The notes below the pieces were generated by a model that saw nothing but the letters and a program-made list of their open reading frames with translations, was not told the origin of the DNA and searched no databases. Shown here one piece after another: positions 34,613 through 43,864 of a stretch of 54,767 bases of DNA. Origin of the DNA: Candidatus Avimonas merdigallinarum (GTDB lineage Bacteria > Bacillota > Clostridia > Oscillospirales > Acutalibacteraceae); the NCBI GenBank assembly GCA_904377855.1, contig CAJFGS010000018.1, forward strand, positions 1-54,767, read 5' to 3'. Every line of letters starts with the position of its first letter. Position 1 is the stretch's first letter. A program made the position numbers and the translations under genes.

Positions 34613-36019
34613 ATGAACTTGGCTAAGGTCGGAATTACCGAAACCATACTCCGCGACGCCCACCAGTCGCTGATTGCCACCCGCATGACCACTGAGGAGA
34701 TGCTCCCCGCGCTGGAAATGCTGGACGATATCGGGTACCATTCACTGGAATGCTGGGGTGGCGCTACTTTTGACTCCTGCCTGCGTTTCCTGGGGGAGGA
34801 TCCCTGGGAGCGGCTGCGCACCCTGCGTGCAAAAATGCCGAAAACCAAGCTGCAGATGCTGTTCCGCGGCCAGAATATGCTGGGCTACCGGCATTATGCG
34901 GATGACATTGTCGAATATTTTGTGCAGAAATCGGTGGCCAACGGCATCGATATCATCCGTATTTTTGACGCGCTCAACGATATCCGGAACCTGGAAACCT
35001 CGATCAAGGCCGCGCTGAAGGAGAAGGGCGCCCATGTGCAGGTTGCGATCTCCTACACCACCGGCCCGGTATACGATATCGACTATTTTGTCAAGTATGC
35101 CAAGCAGATTGAAGAGGCCGGCGCCCAGTCCATCTGCCTGAAGGATATGGCGGGGCTGCTCGTCCCGTATCAGACCTACGAGCTGGTCAAGGCGCTGAAG
35201 GAAAATGTGAAAATCCCGATTCAGGTGCATTCCCACTTCACCGCGGGCATCGCCGATATGACGATGCTCAAGGCGATCGAAGCGGGCGCGGATGTCATCG
35301 ACACCGCCCTGTCCCCGCTGGGGATGGGCACTTCCCACCCGGCGACCGAGTCGATGGTGGCCGCCCTCGCCGGGACCGAATACGACACCGGGCTTGACCT
35401 GAAGAAGCTCAGTGAGCTGACCAAGTATTTTCTCACCCTGCGGCATAAATACCTGGAAAACGGCCAGCTGAATCCGAAGATGCTCGAGGTGGACACCAAC
35501 GCCCTGATTTACCAGGTGCCCGGCGGGATGCTCTCCAACCTGGTCAGCCAGCTTAAGCAGGCCGGCAAGGAGGATAAGCTGGAAGAGGTGCTCCAGGAGG
35601 TGCCGCGGGTTCGCAAGGACGCCGGGTATCCGCCGCTGGTTACTCCCTCCTCCCAGATCGTGGGCACCCAGGCGGTGTTCAACGTGATTGCGGGCGAACG
35701 GTACAAGATGGTCACCAAGGAGTTCAAGGGCCTGGTCCGCGGCGAATACGGCCGCACGCCGGTGCCGATCGAGCCGGAATTCGTCAAGAAGATTATCGGG
35801 GACGAACAGCCGATCACCTGCCGTCCCGCCGACCTGCTGGAGCCGGAGCTGGACAAGATGCGCAGGGAAGTCAGCGAATGGTACGAGCAGGAAGAGGATG
35901 TGCTGACCTACGCCCAGTTCGGGCAGGTCGCGGTGAAGTTCTTTGAACAGCGCCGCAATAAAAAATATGGGATTGACGGCAAGCATCTGAATGCGGAAAA
36001 TCAGGTGCATCCCGTGTAA
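34613..36019 (+). CDS. oadA: Oxaloacetate/pyruvate carboxyltransferase subunit (OadA/PycB, 5S-like)
   Basis: A 468-residue TIM-barrel carboxyltransferase. Hallmarks are VGITETILRDAHQSLIATRM with the metal Asp, ICLKDMAGLL with the carbamylated-type Lys, and the His pair in QVHSHFTAGIADM. It stops before the biotin domain found at the end of full OadA (about 600 residues); the carrier is the separate gene upstream. ATG 34613 is used; TTG 34619 (MAKVG start) has better spacing to AAAGGA. It transfers carboxyl between oxaloacetate and biotin. No membrane OadB or OadG gene is nearby. Confidence 0.94.
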   Translation: MNLAKVGITETILRDAHQSLIATRMTTEEMLPALEMLDDIGYHSLECWGGATFDSCLRFLGEDPWERLRTLRAKMPKTKLQMLFRGQNMLGYRHYADDIVEYFVQKSVANGIDIIRIFDALNDIRNLETSIKAALKEKGAHVQVAISYTTGPVYDIDYFVKYAKQIEEAGAQSICLKDMAGLLVPYQTYELVKALKENVKIPIQVHSHFTAGIADMTMLKAIEAGADVIDTALSPLGMGTSHPATESMVAALAGTEYDTGLDLKKLSELTKYFLTLRHKYLENGQLNPKMLEVDTNALIYQVPGGMLSNLVSQLKQAGKEDKLEEVLQEVPRVRKDAGYPPLVTPSSQIVGTQAVFNVIAGERYKMVTKEFKGLVRGEYGRTPVPIEPEFVKKIIGDEQPITCRPADLLEPELDKMRREVSEWYEQEEDVLTYAQFGQVAVKFFEQRRNKKYGIDGKHLNAENQVHPV

Positions 36020-36093
36020 TCGGACCGCGCGGCGTTTTCTCTTCTTGGGAAACCGGGCGCCGGCGGACGCCTTATTCTTCCCTTGTATCTGAG

Positions 36094-36129
36094 AAAATGG
36101 CGGAAACCGTCCGTGTTTCCGCCATTTTT
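36094..36129 (+). terminator. Terminator of the carboxyl-transfer operon
   Basis: AAAATGGCGGAAAC (36094-36107) pairs with GTTTCCGCCATTTT (36115-36128), ending in a run of five T. Confidence 0.9.
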
Positions 36130-36217
36130 CCAGATGCGGGGAAGCCGCGGGGCTATGCGTTGCTCTCCGGCTGAGCCCTGGCTCCCGCTTTGAGCGGCTC
36201 TGGCGAAGCGCTGTGCG

Positions 36218-36242
36218 GCCGGCCTGTATCGGCCGGCTTTTC
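36218..36242 (+). terminator. Second small GC-rich hairpin
   Basis: GCCGGCC (36218-36224) and GGCCGGC (36231-36237) followed by TTTT. The rest of the 36020-36343 gap holds no gene I can see. Confidence 0.5.
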
Positions 36243-36343
36243 TGCGGCAGGAAATGGATCCCGGCCCGCAAATTACGCCCCTTTCGTCCGGGCAGCGGGC
36301 GCCTTTGCCGTTTGCCGGGCAGCCCGTTCGCTCCGGACGGCGG

Positions 36344-36373
36344 TTGACAGCCGCTGCGGGAACCTGATAAAAT
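36344..36373 (+). promoter_or_regulatory. Promoter of the yicC-remA-gmk-rpoZ-priA region
   Basis: A perfect TTGACA (36344-36349), an 18-base spacer, then TAAAAT (36368-36373), 44 bases before yicC. Confidence 0.7.
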
Positions 36374-36417
36374 AAATGAAAGCAGCGCCGTCCGACGGCG
36401 CGGGGAGGGTAGAGCCA

Positions 36418-37296
36418 ATGGTTAGAAGCATGACCGGCTACGGCCGGTTCCAGCAGACGGCCGACGGAATGGACATCACGGTGGAAATCAAGTCGGTCAA
36501 TCACCGCTATTATGAGTATTCCTCCCGGATTCCGCGGGCCTATGGCTTCCTGGACGATAAACTCAAATCGTATATCCAGCGCGCGATTTCCCGCGGCAAG
36601 GTGGACGTTTCGGTCTGGATCGAAACGGTGGACGCCCCCGGCAGCGACGTGGCCGTGAACTACACGCTGGCGGACGGCTATCGGCGGGCCTTGCAGGAAT
36701 TGGCGCAGCGGTATGGCCTGGCGGACGATACGACCGCCGGCATGCTGGCACGTTTCCCCGATGTGCTGAGCGTCCACCGCGCGGCGGAGGACGAGGACGC
36801 CGTCTGGGAATCGGTGCGCCGGGTAACGGACGAAGCGCTGTCCCGTTTCGTTGCGATGCGGGAACGGGAGGGCGCCCGGCTGCGGGAGGACATCCTTTCC
36901 CGGGCGGCCACCATTCTCCGCGCGGTGGAGAAGGTGGAGGAACGCTCCCCGCAGACGGTGAAGGAGCATATGGAGAAGGTGGAAGCCCGGATGCGGGAGC
37001 TGCTGGGGGATGCTTCGGTGGACGAGCAGCGGCTGCTGACCGAAGCGGCCATTTTTGCGGACAAGATTGCCGTGGCGGAGGAAACCGTCCGGCTGCGCAG
37101 CCATCTCGAGCAGCTGGAGCATATGCTTTCGGGGGACGAGCCGGTGGGGAGGAAGCTGGACTTCCTGGTGCAGGAAATCAACCGGGAAGCCAATACCATT
37201 GGTTCCAAGGCGCAGGATGTCACCCTGGCCCGCATTGTGGTGGATATCAAGGCGGAGATCGAAAAGATCCGCGAGCAGATTCAGAACATCGAATAA
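36418..37296 (+). CDS. yicC: YicC/YloC family endoribonuclease
   Basis: A 292-residue protein with the invariant start VRSMTGYGR and the end motif [14 protein letters not shown]. Segments [15 protein letters not shown] and VEEKLDF-like [21 protein letters not shown] are conserved. YicC-type proteins of Escherichia coli and Bacillus YloC are RNases. ATG 36418 has GGGAGGG upstream; an in-frame ATG at 36376 gives an N-terminal extension absent from the family. In Bacillus yloC also precedes remA and gmk. Confidence 0.95.
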   Translation: MVRSMTGYGRFQQTADGMDITVEIKSVNHRYYEYSSRIPRAYGFLDDKLKSYIQRAISRGKVDVSVWIETVDAPGSDVAVNYTLADGYRRALQELAQRYGLADDTTAGMLARFPDVLSVHRAAEDEDAVWESVRRVTDEALSRFVAMREREGARLREDILSRAATILRAVEKVEERSPQTVKEHMEKVEARMRELLGDASVDEQRLLTEAAIFADKIAVAEETVRLRSHLEQLEHMLSGDEPVGRKLDFLVQEINREANTIGSKAQDVTLARIVVDIKAEIEKIREQIQNIE

Positions 37297-37507
37297 GGCG
37301 CCGTGCAGAGAATTCCCGCGCGGAATCGCTGTAAGAGGGAAAAGCCGCCGCACAGGCGGCTTTTGGGGCCGGGTTTATGGCGCTTGCGGCGGTTTGTGCG
37401 CAAAAGCAAAATGGGTGGACCGGGAAGCGGAACGTTCGGCTGCCCGCTTCCCTGGCAATATGAGAAACGCACCCGATATTCAGTCGGGAAGGAAAGGACA
37501 GGGGAAA

Positions 37508-37780
37508 ATGAAACTCATCAATATCGGCTTCGGCAATATGGTTTCTGCCAACCGCCTGGTGGCCATTGTCAGCCCGGAATCCGCGCCAATCAAGCGGATT
37601 ATCCAGGAGGCCAAGGAACGCGGGACGCTGATTGACGCGACCTATGGCCGCCGCACCCGCGCGGTCCTGGTGACCGACAGCGATCACGTCATCCTTTCGG
37701 CCGTGCAGCCGGAGACCGTGGCAAACCGCCTGAACGATCGCGACGAGGACGGCGAGGAGGAACTGAACGAGGATGAGTAA
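37508..37780 (+). CDS. remA: Extracellular matrix regulatory protein RemA (DUF370)
   Basis: A 90-residue DNA-binding protein. [21 protein letters not shown] is the family signature, and [29 protein letters not shown] carries basic DNA-contacting residues. In Bacillus RemA activates biofilm matrix and osmolyte genes. ATG 37508 has AGGGG nearby. It overlaps the gmk start by eight bases. The acidic tail ([11 protein letters not shown]) is lineage-specific. The 37297-37507 gap upstream holds only a ribosome binding site. Confidence 0.95.
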   Translation: MKLINIGFGNMVSANRLVAIVSPESAPIKRIIQEAKERGTLIDATYGRRTRAVLVTDSDHVILSAVQPETVANRLNDRDEDGEEELNEDE

Positions 37781-38384
37781 CCGCGGAATGCTGATCATCT
37801 TGTCCGGCCCGTCCGGTTCGGGCAAGGGGACGATCATCAAACGGCTTTTGCAGGAGCGGGCGGATACGGTGCTCTCCATTTCGGCCACCACCCGCGCCCC
37901 CCGCCCGGGAGAGCTGGACAATGTCCACTATTACTTCAAAACCCGGGAAGCGTTTGAGGAACTCATTTCCCGTTCCGCCTTGCTGGAATACGCCGAATAC
38001 AACGGCAATTATTACGGCACGCCGGAGGAACCCATCAAAAAATGGCTGGATGAGGGGAAGAATGTGATTCTGGAGATCGAGGTGCAGGGGGCGGAAAAGG
38101 TGATGGATTACCGTTCCGACCTGGTTTCTATTTTTATTACCATCCCGTCTATGGAGGAGCTGGAACGCCGCCTGCGCGACCGCGGGACCGAAACCGAGGA
38201 TAAAATCCGCGGCCGGCTGGCGGTCGCCAAGCGGGAACTGTCCCGCGCCTTCCGTTACGATTACGTCGTGCTCAATGACGAGGTGGATCTGGCGGTCCAG
38301 CGGATCCACACGATTATTGACGCCGAGAAAATGCGGTATTCCCGCATGGAAAAAATAGTGTTGGAGGTACTTGAAGATGCTTAG
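37773..38384 (+). CDS. gmk: Guanylate kinase
   Basis: A 203-residue enzyme phosphorylating GMP to GDP. P-loop [10 protein letters not shown] (residues 11-20), guanine-binding [19 protein letters not shown], and EVQGAEKVM are all present. ATG 37773 lies inside the end of remA, indicating translational coupling. It is followed by rpoZ with an eight-base overlap, the standard order. Confidence 0.97.
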   Translation: MSNRGMLIILSGPSGSGKGTIIKRLLQERADTVLSISATTRAPRPGELDNVHYYFKTREAFEELISRSALLEYAEYNGNYYGTPEEPIKKWLDEGKNVILEIEVQGAEKVMDYRSDLVSIFITIPSMEELERRLRDRGTETEDKIRGRLAVAKRELSRAFRYDYVVLNDEVDLAVQRIHTIIDAEKMRYSRMEKIVLEVLEDA

Positions 38385-38583
38385 GCCCACAGATATCGAA
38401 CAGATTAAGGGGAATAACAGCCGGTATGCGGTGGTGATTGCCGTGGCAAAGCGCGCCCGCCAGATTGCGGACGAGGCGGAGGAGAAAAACATTATCCTCA
38501 CCGAAAAGCCGGTCAGCCTGGCCATTAATGATTTCCGCAACGGCGAATACGCTATCCTGCCGGTACGGGACGAGAACGAATAG
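38377..38583 (+). CDS. rpoZ: RNA polymerase omega subunit
   Basis: A 68-residue protein with SRYAVVIAVAKRARQIADEA, the conserved core of omega, and KPVSLAINDFRNGEY. ATG 38377 has GGAGG nine bases upstream, better than TTG 38371. In Bacillus coaBC lies between rpoZ and priA; here priA follows directly. Confidence 0.94.
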   Translation: MLRPTDIEQIKGNNSRYAVVIAVAKRARQIADEAEEKNIILTEKPVSLAINDFRNGEYAILPVRDENE

Positions 38584-38622
38584 GAAAGACGCCGTATTTT
38601 CGGGAAAGGCTGGTCGCGGGAG

Positions 38623-41091
38623 ATGCTTCTGCCCAAGGTAGCGAAAATCGCCGTGGAGCAGACGGCGTATCATTATGACAAGCTGTATTCCTATACCGTG
38701 CCGGAGTCGATGGAGCCGCTGCTTCCCGGCTGCCGGGTGCTGGTGCCGTTCGGCGGCGGCAACCGGAAGCGGCAGGGGATTGTTGTGGAGCGGGATGACG
38801 CCGCCGATCGAAGCCGGCTGAAACCGGTTTTTTCCGTGCTGGAACGGGAGCCGCTTCTCAATGAGGAAATGCTGGCCCTGGCGCTCTGGCTCAAGGAGCG
38901 GACCTTCTGCACGGTGTTCGACGCGGTGCACGCCATGCTCCCCACCGGGCTGACCCTGCGGATAAAGCCGCGGTACCACGCAGCGGCGCTTCCCCCCGAC
39001 TTGCGGGAAACGCTGAGCGGGGAGGAACGCGCGGCGGTGGAGTATGCGGCTTCCTGCAAAGCCGGGGTGGAGCGGGAACGGCTCCTGGCCAAAATCGGCC
39101 TTTCGCCGGAGAGCGATCTGCCGGAACGGTTGGTGCGCCTGGGGGCCCTCACCCGTTCCGACGACGCGCTCCGCCGTATGGGGGATGCCACGGTGCGGAT
39201 GGTCCGGCTTTGCCTGGACGGGGAGGAGTTGGACGCCGCCCTTTCGCAGCGGAGCTGCACCGATAAGCAGAAAAAGGTCGCCGCCCTGCTGCAGGAGGTC
39301 GGCTGTGCCTCGGTGAAGGAGCTTTGCTATTTCACCTCGGTCACGGCGGCGGTCGTTCAGGCGCTGGAGAAAAAGGGGATTGTTGAATTTTTTGACAATG
39401 AAGTGCTGCGCAGCCCCTACGCAGAAGCGCCGGAGGCCCCGCCCTTGGCTTCTGTCCCGCTGAACAAGGAACAGCAGGCTGCTTTTGACGGCCTGCTCGC
39501 CCAGTACCGCAGCGGGAAGCCTTCGGCGGCACTGCTGTACGGCGTGACCGGAAGCGGGAAGACCCAGGTGTACATGAACCTCATCGACCGCGTGCTCGCG
39601 GACGGCCGGCAGGTGCTGGTGCTGGTGCCGGAGATTTCCCTCACTCCCCAGATGATGGAGCTCTTCCTCCGCCGTTACGGGCGCCGGGTGGCGGTCATGC
39701 ACAGCGGCCTGTCCATTGGGGAACGCATGGACGAGTGGAAGCGGCTGAAACGGGGGGACGCGCAGATCGCGGTGGGAACCCGGTCGGCCGTGTTCGCTCC
39801 CTGCGCCCATCTGGGCCTCATCATCATGGACGAGGAGCAGGAGCACACATACAAGTCGGAATCCTCCCCGCGGTATCACGCGCGGGATGTGGCACGCTTC
39901 CGCTGCGCCCGGCACAGCGCCCTGCTGCTGCTGGCCTCCGCCACCCCGTCGATAGAAACCTTCCACGCCGCGCGCAGCGGCCGGTATTCGCTGTGGGAAC
40001 TGCGTTCCCGCTATGGGGACGCCCAGCTTCCCTCCGTGGAGGTCGTGGACATGCGGCAGGAACCGGAGGGGGAAAGCGGCGGGATTGTCGGAACCCGGCT
40101 GCGGCAGGAGATCACCCAAACGCTGGAGGACGGGAAGCAGGCTATCCTGCTGCTGAACCGGCGGGGCTTCAATACCTTTGTCTCCTGCCGGTCCTGCGGC
40201 CATGTGCTTACCTGCCCGTCGTGCAGCATCAGTTTGACTTATCACCGTGCGAACGGGCGGCTGATGTGCCATTACTGCGGCTATTCCCAGGAGCTGGCCC
40301 GGACATGCCCGGAATGCGGATCGGATAAAATCCGCTATACCGGCCTCGGCACCCAGCGGGCGGAGGAGGAGCTGGAGCGCCTCTTCCCCGGAACGTCCAT
40401 TCTGCGCATGGATACCGATACGACCATGTCCCGTTACGCGTATGAAAAGAAGTTCAAGGAATTTGCTCAGGGGAAATATTCCCTGATGATCGGCACCCAG
40501 ATGGTGGCCAAAGGGCTGGATTTCCCAAATGTCGGGCTGGTGGGTGTCCTGTCGGCCGACCAATCCCTGTATGGGGACGATTACCGCTGCTTTGAGACCA
40601 CGTTCGCCCTGCTCACCCAGGTTATCGGGCGGGCGGGCCGGCGGGACAACACGGGGAAGGCCGTGATCCAGACCTATACGCCGGACAATTACGTGATCGA
40701 GCTGGCGGCAAACCAGGACTATGAAGGCTTTTACGACGTGGAGATTTCCACGCGGAAGATGATGAAATATCCCCCGTATACCGATTTGTGCATGTTCGGT
40801 TTTGTCGGGGTGGAAGAGCAGGACGTCAGGCAGGCGGCCTATCGTTTCCTTTCGCTGCTGCGGGAGGCGGCGGTTGGTACCTTTTCGGATGTGCCGATGA
40901 TTGTATTGGACCCTTCCCCGGCGTCGATCAGCCGGGTGGCAGGGAAGTACCGCTATAAACTGCTGGTGAAAACGGTCAATTCCGCACGGATGCGGAAGAT
41001 GGCTGCCGGCCTGCTGGAACGTTTTTCCCGCGCGGCGGAAAATAAAGCGGTTACGGTTTATGTGGACATAAATCCGGCGGCAATGCTGTAA
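38623..41091 (+). CDS. priA: Primosomal protein N', replication restart helicase
   Basis: An 822-residue 3'-5' helicase reloading the replisome at stalled forks. The N-terminal DNA-binding domain (VAVEQTAYHYDKLYSYTVP-like) is followed by Walker A GVTGSGKTQ (about 306-314), the DEEQ box (about 403) and eight zinc cysteines between about 523 and 566 (CRSCG, CPSC, CHYCG, CPECG). Helicase motif VI reads QVIGRAGRRDN. ATG 38623 has GGGAGA upstream. It is followed by def and fmt, as in Bacillus. Confidence 0.97.
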   Translation: MLLPKVAKIAVEQTAYHYDKLYSYTVPESMEPLLPGCRVLVPFGGGNRKRQGIVVERDDAADRSRLKPVFSVLEREPLLNEEMLALALWLKERTFCTVFDAVHAMLPTGLTLRIKPRYHAAALPPDLRETLSGEERAAVEYAASCKAGVERERLLAKIGLSPESDLPERLVRLGALTRSDDALRRMGDATVRMVRLCLDGEELDAALSQRSCTDKQKKVAALLQEVGCASVKELCYFTSVTAAVVQALEKKGIVEFFDNEVLRSPYAEAPEAPPLASVPLNKEQQAAFDGLLAQYRSGKPSAALLYGVTGSGKTQVYMNLIDRVLADGRQVLVLVPEISLTPQMMELFLRRYGRRVAVMHSGLSIGERMDEWKRLKRGDAQIAVGTRSAVFAPCAHLGLIIMDEEQEHTYKSESSPRYHARDVARFRCARHSALLLLASATPSIETFHAARSGRYSLWELRSRYGDAQLPSVEVVDMRQEPEGESGGIVGTRLRQEITQTLEDGKQAILLLNRRGFNTFVSCRSCGHVLTCPSCSISLTYHRANGRLMCHYCGYSQELARTCPECGSDKIRYTGLGTQRAEEELERLFPGTSILRMDTDTTMSRYAYEKKFKEFAQGKYSLMIGTQMVAKGLDFPNVGLVGVLSADQSLYGDDYRCFETTFALLTQVIGRAGRRDNTGKAVIQTYTPDNYVIELAANQDYEGFYDVEISTRKMMKYPPYTDLCMFGFVGVEEQDVRQAAYRFLSLLREAAVGTFSDVPMIVLDPSPASISRVAGKYRYKLLVKTVNSARMRKMAAGLLERFSRAAENKAVTVYVDINPAAML

Positions 41092-41201
41092 AGCGGGGCT
41101 TTTGGGATTAGGAGGCCCCCTGCCGGAATACAATATTGGTAAGCGAATATTCCCCGGGGAATCCCCGGCGACCGATCATAGGACGAAAGGAAGAGAGCAA
41201 A

Positions 41202-41666
41202 ATGGCGCTTCGCAATATTTTGACGGAAAACGATCCGGTACTGCACAAGGTGTGCCGCCCGGTCACCGAATTCAACGAACGGCTGTGGACCCTCCTGGAC
41301 GATATGGCGGAAACCCTCCATAAAGCGGACGGGGTAGGGCTTGCCGCGCCGCAGGTGGGCATCCTCCGCCGTGTGTTTATCATGGATCTGGGGGACGGGA
41401 GCGGGGTAGTCGAAGTGATAAACCCTGAATTCCTGGCGAAAAAGGGCAAGCAGGAAGATGTGGAAGGCTGCCTTTCCTGCCCGGGTGAATACGGCGTCAC
41501 CCGCCGGCCGAAATACGTGAAAATCAAGGCGCAGGATCGGTATGGGAAGGAATTTACCCTGGAGGGCGAAGGGCTGAAGGCCCGCTGCATCTGCCATGAG
41601 AGCGATCATCTGGACGGGGTGCTGTTTAAGGAACATGTAATCCGTATGCTGGAGCCGGGGGAATAG
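41202..41666 (+). CDS. def: Peptide deformylase
   Basis: A 154-residue metalloenzyme removing formyl groups from new proteins. Motifs are GVGLAAPQVG (44-53), EGCLS (C90) and HESDH (132-136). ATG 41202 has AAAGGAAGAGAG upstream; the frame stays open before it but no better start exists. It works with Fmt, encoded next. Confidence 0.97.
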   Translation: MALRNILTENDPVLHKVCRPVTEFNERLWTLLDDMAETLHKADGVGLAAPQVGILRRVFIMDLGDGSGVVEVINPEFLAKKGKQEDVEGCLSCPGEYGVTRRPKYVKIKAQDRYGKEFTLEGEGLKARCICHESDHLDGVLFKEHVIRMLEPGE

Positions 41667-41898
41667 AAAAGCCGCGTTTCCCGTCCTTTTCTGCTCGGCG
41701 CCAAAAGAGCGGGACGGAGCAGATGGGACTGCGCATCCCTGTAAAGGGATAGCCCCGCCCTTCGTGTCGGGATCGATGAAGGACGGCAAGCCGCCGTTTC
41801 CTCGTAAATGCCGCCTCTAACAGGGGCGGCATTTGCAGACAAAGGATGAAATATAGAGTAAACTAGAACAGAAAAAGCAGAGTGCAGGTGAAATGCAG

Positions 41899-42825
41899 AT
41901 GAGAATTCTTTTTATGGGAACCCCGGAGTTTGCCGTCCCCTGCCTGGAGCGGCTGCTGTCCGACGGGCATGAGGTGGTCCTGGCCGTCACGCAGGCCGAT
42001 AAACCGAAAGGGCGGGGATATACCTTGACGCCGCCGCCTGTAAAAGCTTGTGCCTTGTCGCACGGGATTCCCGTTTATCAGCCGGCCACCCTGAAAAACA
42101 ATCCGGAAGCGTTGGAAAAGCTGGCTTCCTGCGAAGCGGACGTGGGGGTTGTGGTGGCGTATGGACGGATCCTGCCGAAGGCCGCGCTGGAAATCCCCCG
42201 GTTCGGCTGCATCAATGTCCACGCCTCCCTCCTGCCGAAATACCGCGGGGCGGCGCCGATTCAGTGGGCGGTTTTGAACGGGGAGAACGAGTCCGGCGTG
42301 ACCACCATGCAGATGGACGAAGGTCTGGATACCGGGGATATGCTGCTTACGCGGCGCTGTGCGATTCCGCCGGATATGACGGCCGGGGAACTGCACGACC
42401 GGCTTTCGCTGGAAGGGGCGCAGGTGCTTTCCGATACGCTGAAAGCGTTGGAGGACGGGATGCTGACCCCGGTGAAGCAGACGGGGGAATCCAGCTATGC
42501 GCCGATGCTCAGCCGGGATCTCAGCGTCATGGACTGGGGGCGGACTGCGCAGGAACTGCATAACCAGGTGCGTGGCCTGAACCCGTGGCCGTCGGCTTCT
42601 ACCCGTCTGCGGGGGAAAGTCCTGAAGATCCACCGGACGCGGATAGGGGAGGCCACCGAAGCCGTTCCGGGCGCCGTAGTAAAGCAAAACCCGTTTACAG
42701 TTGCTTGCGGCGGGGGAGGGACCCTGGAATTGCTGGAAGTGCAGTATGAGGGCGGAAAACGGATGGCCGGGGCGGATTTCCTGCGCGGCCGGCCGGTGGA
42801 GATCGGGACGCTCCTGCCCGATTGA
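41899..42825 (+). CDS. fmt: Methionyl-tRNA formyltransferase
   Basis: A 308-residue enzyme formylating initiator Met-tRNA. N-terminal RILFMGTPEFAVP and catalytic INVHASLLPKYRGAAPIQWA (H108, with Asn two residues before) are diagnostic, and a C-terminal OB-like domain (GLNPWPSASTRL) follows. ATG 41899 is preferred to ATG 41893 because GGTG is eight bases upstream. The 41667-41880 gap after def holds a hairpin (AAATGCCGCC with GGCGGCATTT) without a U-run. Confidence 0.96.
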   Translation: MRILFMGTPEFAVPCLERLLSDGHEVVLAVTQADKPKGRGYTLTPPPVKACALSHGIPVYQPATLKNNPEALEKLASCEADVGVVVAYGRILPKAALEIPRFGCINVHASLLPKYRGAAPIQWAVLNGENESGVTTMQMDEGLDTGDMLLTRRCAIPPDMTAGELHDRLSLEGAQVLSDTLKALEDGMLTPVKQTGESSYAPMLSRDLSVMDWGRTAQELHNQVRGLNPWPSASTRLRGKVLKIHRTRIGEATEAVPGAVVKQNPFTVACGGGGTLELLEVQYEGGKRMAGADFLRGRPVEIGTLLPD

Positions 42826-43168
42826 CCTTGGTTAGGAGTTGCTTTCGGTGGGAAGCGAACGTTGCTGCAGGCTTTGAAAGACGGATTTCTGGCGAGCGCC
42901 CTTTTTAGCAACGGTGTAAAGCTGAAAGACATTACAATGCAATAATAAGGGCTTCGGCCAAGCGCTTGCCGGGCGCCTCTATTGCCCCTGTGCTGGAACT
43001 ATGGGTGCGGAACGGCAAAGCCCTTGAAAAGCGATTTTTTATGAAAAATAAAGGCGGAATTCAAAGGCTATTCATATTTTTCCAGTATATTAGTCTATAC
43101 TGTAAATAAAAGGAGCCTGTAAAATTTGGCGTTGTATGCAGGCGGCGTAACGGTGGGAGGATGGCGAC
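42826..43168 (+). other. Gap between fmt and yugP with a short in-frame extension of fmt
   Basis: Directly after the fmt TGA the same frame stays open for 39 codons to TAA at 42943-42945. It reads protein-like in part (RTLLQALKDGFLASALFSNG, then VKLKDITMQ) but has no start codon. It may be chance or a decayed small gene. Further on, AAAAGGAGCC at about 43110 has no start behind it. A possible weak promoter has TATACT near 43097. Nothing else recognisable. Confidence 0.3.
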
Positions 43169-43864
43169 ATGCCCTTTTTTATGGATTATTACTACCTGAT
43201 TTTGGTGCTGCCGGCGGTTCTTTTCGCCTTTGCCGCTCAGGTTTGGGTACAGTCTACTTTCAAAAAATACAGCCGGATTGGGACCCGGAGCGGGATGACC
43301 GGGCGGGACGCCTGCCTGGCCATCCAGCAGGCAAACAGCCTGCACGTCCCGATAGAAACGGTCTCCGGTTCCATGACCGACCATTACGATCCGCGGGGCA
43401 ATGTTATCCGGCTTTCCGAAACGGTGGGGCCGGTCCAATCGGTGGCCGCCATTGGCGTAGCAGCCCACGAGACCGGGCACGCCATCCAATATGCGGTGGG
43501 GTACGGCCCTATCAAGCTGCGTGCCGGGATCCTGCCGGTGACCCAGTTTGCTTCCACGCTTTCCCCGTATCTGGTGATTGCCGGGCTGTTGTTCAATTTT
43601 GAATTCCTGGCGATTGTCGGGGTGGCGTTTTTTGGGGTTTCGGTGCTGTTCCAGCTGATTACCCTGCCCGTCGAATTCAACGCCAGCGCGCGGGCAATGA
43701 AGGCGCTGAAAGCGCAGGGGATCCTGACGGCGGAAGAATTGGCGGGGGCGCGCAAGGTGCTGACCGCCGCGGCAATGACGTATGTGGCCGCCCTGTTTGT
43801 CTCTTTGATGAGCCTGCTGCGCCTGATCCTCATCGTGTTTGGCCGCGGACGGAGGGACCGCTGA
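43169..43864 (+). CDS. yugP: YugP family zinc membrane peptidase
   Basis: A 231-residue membrane protein with three to four helices and the zinc motif H100-E-T-G-H104 in GVAAHETGHAIQYA. NVIRLSETVG just before it is typical, and EFNASARAMK supplies the third ligand. ATG 43169 has GGGAGGA upstream. It overlaps rsmB by one base. Substrates are unknown. Confidence 0.93.
   Translation: MPFFMDYYYLILVLPAVLFAFAAQVWVQSTFKKYSRIGTRSGMTGRDACLAIQQANSLHVPIETVSGSMTDHYDPRGNVIRLSETVGPVQSVAAIGVAAHETGHAIQYAVGYGPIKLRAGILPVTQFASTLSPYLVIAGLLFNFEFLAIVGVAFFGVSVLFQLITLPVEFNASARAMKALKAQGILTAEELAGARKVLTAAAMTYVAALFVSLMSLLRLILIVFGRGRRDR

Noticed and set aside
38314-41133. A 939-codon minus-strand frame
   Set aside because: Shadow of priA; composition is typical of antisense frames and no domain is visible.
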